Shown: positions 12,201 to 21,280 of the stretch, one piece after another
How positions within the stretch are numbered: the first letter of the stretch is position 1
Layout: each line of letters starts with the position of its first letter
Source of the DNA: Auanema rhodensis
Taxonomy: Eukaryota; Nematoda; Chromadorea; Rhabditida; Rhabditidae
Length of the DNA: 64,000 bases
Direction of reading: 5' to 3'
NCBI GenBank assembly: GCA_964057225.1
Contig: OZ059899.1
Coordinates: forward strand, 14,578,501-14,642,500
Position numbers and translations under genes: made by a program
Notes under the pieces: model-generated
Seen by the model: the letters and a program-made list of their open reading frames with translations, nothing else
Told to the model about the DNA's origin: nothing
The model's database searches: none

Positions 12201-15200
12201 AAGTGTTGCAAAAGAAACCGAGAGCTACAACAGTCATGGCTGTCCGTTTCTCCCAGCTGGCTCGAGTCCCTGAGGGCCTTCTGAATTTCATCAAGTTACA
12301 ATTCCCTCAAGTTGGGTTTCGATTGGTACAATTATTGGGTCAGTACTACAGCAGCTTAACAAGACGGGCTCCATTCGTACCTGGCACAACTATCAAGGTT
12401 CTTGATTCCGCTGGAGATCCTATGTCTCATATCAAGGTTTGACGATCCTTTTTAAACTGTCAATTAAGATAGAACTATTTAGAATTTGCATACCATAGCT
12501 GTAGTTCCAGCATCTGCTGATGTGCCATTGGTACCATTTACCTGTGAGCTGTATCATGCTTTATCAGCAAATCTGCGAGTTTTGAGGTTAAGTAGCCAGA
12601 AGGTCGCTTCCTGCTTGGATAATTCAGTGCTAGAAAAGTGAGTTTTCTGTTTTCTTTTAAACAATTCAAACACTGGAACCCAAATGACACACCGTTTCAA
12701 GTTATTAAACAATCAGTTTTTCCGTTTTCCATAATAGATTATAGATTTCTGACTTCTGATGATGAGTCGATGTAAGTACTGTATCAAATATAGTTTCGTA
12801 TTGTGCTTGCATGAAAATATATCAGCTATATTTAGTTTTGAAAATCTCCCAAAATTCTGATCCATATCGTAAAATGTCCGCGCTGCCTTCCAAATCATTT
12901 TTGCGCTTCTGTCGTGTTGTCATCATATCCTGTCACTCCAAACTTTCTAACCTAATCACCTTGTTTATAGGCAAGCTGATTTCCGGCTGATGCACTGGCT
13001 AAATGTCCAAGAAGACACTTATCCTCTTGTTATCTATGAGTGTGATTATACCGCTACCAACTGGACCAGAAGGTTAGCTATTCATTTTACTTTTCTCCGT
13101 CTAATTTTAAATTTATAGATGTTTGAGACAAGCCGATGCCATTTTGGTTGTCGCTATGGGACAACGTAAGCCTCAAAAAAGTTCTTTAGTATGTGCATAA
13201 CTCTTTCTTCTCTTTTCAACACAAAAGTTTACAGCTTCGTGATTTATTGAGCATGAATCAGGATGGAGTTCGTACGAACAAAGAACTTATTCTTCTTTGG
13301 CCAGAGGGAACAACATCACCCACAGGTTTTTCAATAATAATTAAATTGAAATTTTATTTTCTCAATTAGGAACATATGAATGGCTGAAAAACAGCTATTT
13401 CTCTGGACATCATCATATTAGAGCTCCTAAACGAATGTTGCAATGGTCAAAGAAACCAAGTAGAAAGTTATCGAGAGAATCGCCTTGTTTGGTAATAATC
13501 TTACTTTGTTTTTGGATCTTGAATTGTGACTTTAGGTACCAGAAGCTGATGTTATAGATTATTATCAGAAAAATGTGTTCTGGACTGTTGATCACTTGTC
13601 CGATTTCGCAAGATTAGCAAGAATACTAACGGGAAATGCTATCGGATTAGTTTTAGGAGGTGGTGGCGCTCGGTTGGAATTAGGCTTTAAGTTTTAATGC
13701 TTACTTTCAATTTTTTAGTGGAGCAGCTCATGTAGGAGTCTTGAAAGCCTTGAGAGAACAGGGAGTCCCTGTTGATATTGTTGGTGGAACATCAATTGGC
13801 TCATTCATTGGTGGCATCTATGCTGATACGCCAGATGAGCGAGTAGAAGAAAGGGCCAAGTATTGGTTTGATGTGAGTTTTCAGTTAGTCGTGATGTTTA
13901 CCTCATGTTCATAATTTCAGAGTATGACCTCACTGTGGAGAAAAATCCTTGATCTCACTTATGCTCATTCCGCTATGTTTACGGGTGCCCAATTCAATAA
14001 ATCTATCCAAGACATCTTTGGGGATCAAGAAATTGAAAATTTGTGGATTCCATATTTTTGTATTTCAACAGATATCACGTAAGTTAGATGAAGCATCGAC
14101 ACAATCTTCAATAAATTATTTGTAGGACATCTGAGATGAGAGTTCATCGTACTGGTCCACTTTGGGCCTATTGTAGAGCTTCAATGTCATTGGCAGGATA
14201 TCTTCCACCTCTGTGTGACCCTCAAGATGGCCATCTGCTTTTAGATGGTGGTTATGTGAATAATCTTCCTGCAGATGTTATGAGGTAAGGACTCACTATC
14301 ACCAGATAGTTTCTCTATACTGAAATTTTAGATCAATGGGAGCCAAAATTGTAATTGCTGTTGATGTCGGTGCTATTGAAGAGACGAACCTATACAATTA
14401 CGGAGATTCGCTTAGTGGTCTCTGGGTGTTGTTCCAGAAGTTGAATCCTTTCGCTAATCCTCCCAGAATTTTGAATATGGAAGAAATTCAGGTTAGCTCT
14501 GTGTAAGCTTCGTGATTGTTTCATCGTAACTGTTGTTCAGAGCCGACTTGCCTATGTATCATGTGTTCGTCAATTGGAAACTGTGAAAAAGGCTCCATAT
14601 TGTCAATATTTGAGACCAGCTATTGAACCATTCAAAACTCTTGATTTCGGAAAATTCAATACCATTTTGGTAATTAAACAACCATTGATATGATGCTCAA
14701 ATTGATGACTTTTTCAGACCGTTGGCTATGAATATGGAAAGGAAAAGATTGCTGAATTAACACGTTCATCGACTCTTCGAGCTACTCTCTTTGGAGATAG
14801 CCAAGACCGTAGTCTTCGACGACAATTCAGTAGACGAGAAAAGGTATAGCTCTGATATGTACACATATACAATCATATTTGCTTTAGAATATGGATTTGG
14901 AAAGAACTTCATCATTCACTGATCTTGCAGCAGCAATGTCTAAAGTTCCAGTTGTCCGACCTGTTCTTCGTCACACCGTTTCAGAATCCCATAATTATAT
15001 TACAGATGACATCCTAGATGAACTGATGTACTCTGACCGTAAGTTTCATCTATTATAACTCTTCAAAACTAAGAATTTCTTTAGATGCTGATGCTGACAG
15101 TGAATTATCTCAATCTGAAAACGATATTATGGAAACAACTGATGATGAAGATGATGATCTCATAAACTTGAGAGGAACAACACCACGTCCTTTCTCAAGG

Positions 15201-15212
15201 AAGCTTATGTAA
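9216..15212 (+). CDS. PNPLA6: neuropathy target esterase-like patatin phospholipase (PNPLA6/7)
   Basis: A lysophospholipase of the NTE family, which deacylates phosphatidylcholine/lysophosphatidylcholine at the ER membrane. About 31 exons join cleanly from ATG 9216 to TAA 15210-15212, giving roughly 1280 residues (human PNPLA6/7 are about 1300-1370). The N-terminus is a membrane anchor: residues 1-50 hold two hydrophobic stretches. Cyclic-nucleotide-binding-like domains follow (about 200-300, 410-510 and 540-610, the last with [13 protein letters not shown]). The patatin domain starts near 885 with the oxyanion loop GGGGARG, the nucleophile-elbow motif GTSIG near 917 (catalytic Ser) and the dyad Asp in [14 protein letters not shown] near 1037, so all catalytic residues are intact. 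An acceptor (TTTTCAG, 9187) lies 28 nt before the ATG and fits trans-splicing. An in-frame 24-nt exon lies at 11377-11400. The 3' end faces the converging MEAK7-like gene. Confidence 0.95.
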
Positions 15213-15596
15213 AACTGTCTAGCCTCTCTCACTAACATTCTCGTTATTAGCTTAGAGTATAGTAATGTTTTCCAAGCTTCTTGATCAACTATCTTCTCAT
15301 CTCACAAGTGATGGATCTCTAAAAATCCTTGCATAGAGTTTTATTTCCTACTTAAAGCCAAAAGTTAATTACATGTAAACCATTACCGGTGCTTGTTTGT
15401 ACGAAAGCCAGATATATATGTAGATTTTACTACTTTTTCTCACTTCTCACGTTTTTTCTTGTTTTATGTGATAGTAATGAGCGTAGTTTTGATTGTAAAT
15501 TTTACTTTTTTCGTTTATTTTTTCCGGTTAATTGTATAGGGTATCTCTTCAATCAAGACACTTTGTTGTAAGAGCTTTCATTAATTTGATAATAAT

Positions 15597-15602
15597 TTTA
15601 TT
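15597..15602 (-). terminator. AATAAA polyadenylation signal of the MEAK7-like gene
   Basis: TTTATT on the + strand, i.e. AATAAA in the direction of the minus-strand gene, about 215 nt past its stop. It is the first such hexamer downstream of that gene. Confidence 0.4.
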
Positions 15603-15649
15603 AACAGAGCTCCTTTAAATCTCATAGCACTTCTATCATTAACATGTTC

Positions 15650-15655
15650 AATAAA
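15650..15655 (+). terminator. AATAAA polyadenylation signal of the esterase gene
   Basis: First clear AATAAA after the stop codon, about 440 nt downstream. It lies beyond the candidate minus-strand signal of the converging gene, so the two 3' UTRs probably overlap. Confidence 0.5.
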
Positions 15656-15817
15656 AATCTATTGATACTGACTAGACAATATTTTAAAACAAAATTATGC
15701 TATTGACACATAAATTACAAACAGTTTGATACTCTCTTTCTTTCTCGAAAATAAGTGAACAAAAATGATTGGAATGACTGATTGTTTTTGGATTGAAATA
15801 AAAAAGTCCTGTCTGAT

Positions 15818-17501
15818 TCAACGGTTGGCTCTTCGTTCTTCATCTTCCATGATTCTGCGTTCGACTGAAAATTGAAAACCAGCCATTTCCATGAGAGTTT
15901 TGTCTGGATTATCATCCCAATTTCCAGGAAGTGGCACCTAAACGTTTTCCGTTTTTAGTCATTACGAGATGAGAAAAAAAGAAAACCTTCTTGTGTTTTT
16001 CAGCCTGTTTTGATTGCCATTCTTTCAATTTCTGTTGCTCAAGCTTTGTTTTCGCTGGTGCACAGCCCCACACCTAAAGCGTATATTGTATACTCGCCTA
16101 ATCTCGTCAGACTACTACCTCAACAGCTCGAAGCTGAGACATTTCTTTATCAAGAGTGAAAATACTTTTGAATGATAATCCAAAAGCTGATTGGCGGATT
16201 TTAAAATTACAATAGACAGCCGACGATTCCTCCATTTTCAATAATGCTGGAGAAATTTGCAAATACATAGTAGAAGGTCCTCCAAATCTTTTACTACCAT
16301 GTCTAAACGTTTATTCATGTTTTCAGCAAAAAAAGCTTTAAATACCTCCATTCTTGATCGAGAGCTAACACAATAACTTCTCCTGTGAGAAGTTGGAATA
16401 TTGAAACCGTTGGACCCCGATAATCGAAAACATTTGCTTCAAATCTATTCACACTAACACCCTGTGTCACAGAGTTGTATAAAGGAGTCCACTGTTTCAA
16501 AGTTTGTCCACCCTATAAATATCAAGGAAAAATGAGAGTAGGAAAAATGTATGCAAAACCTCATCTGTGTTGGGGAAATATACAGCTGGCAGACACGCCT
16601 GCACATACCACATTTGAATTGAGGATAGAATATCAGATGATAAATCAGGTAAACTCTGAAATGATGAATTCAAAAAGAAATAACAAAAAAAAAACTGACC
16701 AAATCATAGTTCAAACATTTGTGTAAAACTTTATTTTGAACATATTCTGCTAATTTTGGAATATTTTGTTTGTACCAGTTAAAAATATCTCTTTCAGAAG
16801 TACCCTGTTTTGACTGCAATTTATGTCCATTTTGCAATATACTTGTACGTACAAACATACAATTAGGTCAGCAAGAAGAGCAATAAACCGTTGATCTCCG
16901 TCTACAGCTATAGCTCCTGCAGATTCAGAACATACTTTAATCAAATGATGTACAGGCTGGCAAACTGAAACACAAATTCTTTTTCTATATATATATATAT
17001 ATATATAACAATAATATTACTTGAAACATATATATCGTGTGAAGGTCCCATAAGACGAACAACCATCTTACCAAATTGTTCTCGTGATACTGTTCCATCT
17101 TTATTCGATTCTGTAAAATTAAATTTTATTCATATCAATTAGAACTCATTCATATAAACGAATGCAACCAGCATCCATTTGTTGAAAACGCAAAATAAAG
17201 TCCACGTGAACACGTGAACGATGATTACACAATAATTTAAATTAGTAGCCTACTTCCTGAATTGCCTTGATCAGTGAAAAACGCCCACAAACTTTCTGCC
17301 AAATCTTCTCCAAAGGCATCCTGAAAAGAGAAATTGTCATGAAAGTCTTGCAATTATAGAACGAACCGTGAAATGAGCAAAGGTTAGTGCATTTCCGTTA
17401 CCTAAATTTTCGAAAGCAGTAGCAATTCGAGGATCTGTCCGTGGAGTAGGTTGTGCAGATGTTTGTCCACTTTTTTGAGGTTTCCCAGCTTCATTACCCA
17501 T
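15818..17501 (-). CDS. MEAK7: TLDc-domain protein, MEAK7 (TLDC1) homologue
   Basis: MEAK7 is described as a lysosome-associated regulator of mTOR signalling. On the minus strand ATG 17501-17499 leads through about ten exons to TGA 15818-15820, giving about 387 residues (human MEAK7 is 456). It starts MGNEAGK, the Gly-2 context expected for N-myristoylation. A degenerate EF-hand-like stretch follows (about residues 60-85, [12 protein letters not shown]). The TLDc domain spans about 200-330, with the [10 protein letters not shown] and [14 protein letters not shown] segments and the typical closing VWGCAP near 320. A charged Lys/Glu-rich helix and a Trp/Asp-containing tail end the protein. A CATTCAG acceptor lies 14 nt before the ATG. 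It is divergent from the 5-phosphatase gene and convergent with the esterase gene. Other TLDc families (OXR1, TBC1D24) are less likely because LysM and TBC domains are absent. Confidence 0.88.
16986..17007 (+). repeat. (TA)n tract in an intron
   Basis: Pure TA repeat within an intron of the MEAK7-like gene. Unlike the flanks, the gene island carries no long CT repeats. Confidence 0.85.
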
Positions 17502-18086
17502 TTTCTTGAAAACTGAATGAAGAATATTGACGAAATAACAGTCAATGGTTATCTAAGAGATAAGAGCAATGTCTAACAGAATATCAGCACTTCATATCAA
17601 TGTGATCAAGCATCTTAATACTTTAATTGCTAATTTGAAAGAAAATCGCTATTTATAGTTCATCGTAATCAATTGTTCAGTTTCAACAACAATCAGCTAT
17701 AGTTGTTTTGATGTTTATATATATATATGTACATGAGTTTATACAAGGTTATACTTGTTTTCAGTTTAGATATCATACTAGTTAACGACTTATCTTCTAA
17801 ATCTTAATCGAATATTCTGAGTGATTTAATCCCTTGAATTGTCCATCTTAATCTTTTTAGCTTGAATAGGACAAAATATCAACACTTCAATAGGGAAAAT
17901 ATTCTGAATGCATTTGCCCCTTGTTGTTGCCTAGCAACTCTGACAGGTTTGGTGAAAGCCCCACCCTCCCGTCATTCTTAATCCAAATAACCGATAGATA
18001 TGTCTCGAAGCTATGAGGTAAACCCACTACCGCGGATCAAGCTATAACTTCGTTCATTTAGCACCGACGGCAGTAAAATAAACAGT
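17502..18086. promoter_or_regulatory. divergent promoter region between MEAK7-like and 5-phosphatase genes
   Basis: The 585 nt between two oppositely oriented start codons must hold both promoters or trans-spliced leader regions. It is AT-rich, with a GC-richer stretch around 17910-18060 that contains the X-box-like palindrome described separately. No other gene is visible. Confidence 0.6.
17926..17938. promoter_or_regulatory. RFX-type X-box-like palindrome
   Basis: GTTGCCTAGCAAC: half sites GTTGCC and AGCAAC (reverse complement GTTGCT) are separated by one base. RFX transcription factors (DAF-19 in C. elegans) bind inverted GTTGCC-like half sites with a short spacer. It lies about 149 nt upstream of the 5-phosphatase ATG and 425 nt upstream of the MEAK7-like ATG. 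Function is inferred from the sequence alone. Confidence 0.5.
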
Positions 18087-19693
18087 ATGACTCCCCAGAA
18101 ATCAGAAGATCAAGCAGCAGAATGTAATTTTCTTTCATATTCCTGAATTTAAGCTAATTTTTCCTTCTGATTTTAGACGAAAATACTGGCGATTTTTCAT
18201 GGACAATCATTCATACTAATCAAGATGGAAAGTAAGTTATTATTTGTGTAATTAGAACTAGTTTCTTCGAAAATTGTTACAGAATTCCCATAATGGGCTA
18301 TGGAAATGTTCCCATACCATCCCAGCATAACATTAATCTACTTGGAGAAAACCGTTCAATAAGTATAAGATGCATAACATGGAATATAAATGATAAAGTA
18401 AGTTATAAAAAATGTTCAAGTTTTAAGAAAAGTATCAAAAACTTTTTCAGAACGTCAAAACTTTAACAAAAATTACCGAACACTTGTGCAAACTGCCGCT
18501 TGAACAGAGAGGAGATGTTATATGTATCGCCCTCCAAGAAATCCCACCCTCAGCCACGTAAGAAGATATTCATTTTACTTTTGCTTTATCTTTGGTATTA
18601 TCAGGAGATTTCATGAAGAAGCTCTAAAAATCTTCAACAAAGCTATATCGGATACCACGCATTGCTTGTTTCTGTCACACAGGTCATGGAGCCAAATGAT
18701 TTTAATCTACATTAATAAAGCTCATTTACGATATGCAACAGGTGATTAGCAAAGAGAAATTATTAATAATATTATATCTTAACTACATATTCTTAGAACC
18801 AAGTATCAAATTCGTACCTTCTGCCCCTATACCGAAACCATTGCGAACCAAAGGAGGTATAGGTATATGCTTCAGGTTATATCAACGATGGATAGTACTT
18901 ATTGGCTGTCATTTATCACGTATGTTCAAGCTTTCTGACATTTGGATGCTTAACAAGATTCTTCAGATGGAAGCATGCAAAATAGAATTCAAGATTATGG
19001 CAAGATCATCCGTAATCTTAAATTCGCGAACTTGCAACAATTCAGTGGAATGGAAAGTGTTTTAGCTGCAGATGTAAGCAAGTATTCGATGAATCGCATG
19101 ATAATGAAATTCAGGCTGTGATATGGTTCGGTGATCTTAACTTCAGGCTTCATTCAGATCTAGGGATAATGTGGAAACAAAATGAAGAAAACAATGTAGA
19201 AGATATCAGAAGAGCATTAGATTTCGATGGTCTTAATCAGTCACGACAGAAAGGTTAATCTTTTCTATATTATGGCAAAGATTTATGATTCTCTTTATAG
19301 CATTAGCATTCATGGAATTTGAAGAAGGTAATATAAACTTTCCTCCAACACACAAATATGAACTGAACCAAGATGAATATGTAAAGGATCGAATTCCATC
19401 ATATACGGTAGGAAAAAAAGATTTTCCGAATTTAAATCGATATGCATATCACAGGATCGTGTACTTTATTATTCGCAAAACCCTATATGGTTAAGTGTTA
19501 GAGATTATAATACCATTACGGGACCAACTCAGTCAGATCACAGACCTGTTTATTGTCTACTAAGGTGAGTGCTTAATACAAATTAACAGTTGATTTCTTT
19601 CATTTTCTTTTCAGATTAAATGTTATAAATAATCCAATACCACAGAATTCTTCACAAGATTCTGCTGATGTCATTATACAACAGCCCACATAA
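18087..19693 (+). CDS. inositol polyphosphate 5-phosphatase
   Basis: Removes the 5-phosphate from phosphoinositides or soluble inositol phosphates. About ten exons join from ATG 18087 to TAA 19691-19693, giving about 371 residues, essentially a bare catalytic domain. Visible family motifs are TWNIND near 62-67 (first sheet), ALQEIP near 96-101 (metal-ligand Gln-Glu), WFGDLNFR near 231-238, RIPSYTDRVL near 304-313 and SDHRPVY near 336-342, so active-site residues are intact. There is no SH2, SAC, Rho-GAP or SKICH domain and no C-terminal CaaX box, so assignment to INPP5E, INPP5K or OCRL type is not possible by eye. A possible acceptor (GGCAG) lies 13 nt before the ATG. The gene is divergent from the MEAK7-like gene, with an X-box-like site in the shared promoter. 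AATAAA follows at 19820. Confidence 0.92.
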
Positions 19694-20208
19694 TTCTAGG
19701 AAAGTTAGTATTGCTAATTATAAAAGTTTCAACGCGAAAGTATAAACTATTGCCATAATAATACATTGTCATATTGAATTGAAATCAATTAATTCCTAAT
19801 ATAAATATTAATGCTTGAGAATAAATTATGTTATTTGCATCTGATTTATCTTTTCAAGTAATAATTGAGGGTGGAAAGACTGGTGTCTAAATGATTAATA
19901 TAAAATTTTCAAGGAAAAAACAATATTATCGACATAAAATTTATTGCAGAAAACGTGAGGAAAAGCTTTACTTTTTTTCCAGGAAAAAATAAAACTAATT
20001 ATAGAATCGAATTGAAATGATTAAAGCTTAAAAAACATGGCTACTAACAGCTGCAACTTTTTTAATGAAACGGTACGCAAAAACAAGACAATGTGTAAAA
20101 GTTACGCACTGCGTACAATATTTATTGAAGGATAGATTTTGCATAATTTTTTAAATTACTTCAGGGTCGTTGTTTTTTTTTTTAATATTATTTCAATTTT
20201 AAGGTGAA
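19694..20208 (+). other. 3' UTR and intergenic spacer
   Basis: AT-rich DNA with a polyadenylation signal AATAAA at 19820-19825 for the 5-phosphatase gene. Nothing else is recognisable before the next small gene. Confidence 0.6.
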
Positions 20209-20406
20209 ATGATGTTCCCCGGTGGTCCAAGTGGTGCTGAATTACAGAAGGCTGCTGCAGAAAAGGCCAAGAATGATGTTGGAACTATTATTACTTTCGC
20301 CATTCTCATTGAAGCTGGTAATACCTTAATTTATTATTTGAAATATAACTTTTTTTTAGTTGCCTTTGGATGCTCTTATTTCAAAATGGACGGAATACTT
20401 ATTTAG
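20209..20406 (+). CDS. 51-residue putative single-pass membrane microprotein
   Basis: Two exons (20209-20317 and 20360-20406) with a 42-nt GT...AG intron join in frame to encode 51 residues. A Gly/Pro-rich N-terminus (MMFPGGPSG) is followed by a charged helix (ELQKAAAEKAKNDV), a hydrophobic segment of about 20 residues (IITFAILIEAVAFGCSYF) and a short tail. An acceptor-like AAG lies a few bases before the ATG, and AATAAA follows the stop by about 30 nt. The size, helix and single membrane segment recall small TOM-complex subunits such as TOMM5, and the next gene encodes mitochondrial Tim8, but no family was firmly recognised. The first or second ATG (20212) could be the start. Confidence 0.6.
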   Translation: MMFPGGPSGAELQKAAAEKAKNDVGTIITFAILIEAGNTLIYYLKYNFFLVAFGCSYFKMDGILI

Positions 20407-20435
20407 AAACTTTCAAAGATTCATAGTTTTTTTTT

Positions 20436-20441
20436 AATAAA
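20436..20441 (+). terminator. AATAAA polyadenylation signal of the microprotein gene
   Basis: AATAAA 30 nt after the stop codon and about 107 nt before the Tim8 start, a spacing seen between genes of trans-spliced operons. Confidence 0.5.
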
Positions 20442-20547
20442 GTTGTTATTGCTGTGAAATTCACAATTTCTACTGATATCTGTTATGAACAGTTTATATT
20501 TAACAAAGTTATTTTAAAAATTTCAAATAGTTTTATCTTAGTTAAGT

Positions 20548-21039
20548 ATGGACGGAGGCGATCCACAAACACTACGCTTTTTGCAGCAACTTCAAGCTGA
20601 AACTCAGCGCCAGAAGTTCACTGAGCAGGTTTAATCATTTTCTGCAACTTCATTAAACATCACATTATAGGTCCATACCTTAACTGGCCGTTGTTGGGAT
20701 GTTTGCTTCGGTGATTATCGCCCACCCAGCAAAATGGACGGCAAAACCCAAACTTGCATTCAGGTACATAATTTGGCTTTATATCGATTGTTGCCTATTT
20801 TTGCAATTTCTGTTCATTAGCTCATGGTTGTCTTCTTAATTCTTTCTCTAGCCCCAACTCACTTTATTGATTTTACATATATTAGTATTAGATGCGAATA
20901 CAAAAGATTTTAAAATAAAACAAACAATTATTCATTTAACTTAAAATATTTTTAGAATTGTGTTAACCGCATGATTGACGCAGGCAACTTCATGGTAGAA
21001 CACTTGCAAAAGATGGAAGGAGGAAAAGGAATGGTTTAA
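20548..21039 (+). CDS. TIMM8: mitochondrial import chaperone Tim8 (DDP1 family)
   Basis: A small Tim that, with Tim13, escorts hydrophobic precursors across the intermembrane space. Three exons (20548-20628, 20671-20763, 20956-21039) give 85 residues, the normal family length. The twin CX3C signature is present as CWDVC and CIQNC, separated by a spacer of about 17 residues; its cysteines form the two intramolecular disulfides. The N-terminal helix is Gln-rich (FLQQLQAETQRQKF) and the C-terminal helix follows CIQNC (MVEHLQKMEG). An acceptor (ATCTTAG) ends 6 nt before the ATG. The gene sits 141 nt after the microprotein stop and 241 nt before TTC7. Assignment to Tim8 rather than Tim13, 9 or 10 rests on the overall sequence look and is likely but not proven. 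Confidence 0.88.
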
Positions 21040-21280
21040 TATTTTGCTATGTAGTTGTTCTTATTTCAATGATCTTTCTTATGATTTACATCTTCGTTAT
21101 GTGTTAAAGGTTGCCTTTTCCTTGTTGCTAGTTTGTTAGAATTATAGATAAATTTTTTCTTATATTGTCTGTTACTTGAATTACATATTTACGTACGAAA
21201 GGTTTTCTTAGCCTTCTATATATATCTGACATGTTGCGGTTTCCTACATAAACAAGACATTTAAGCTTTACCAGAATTCG

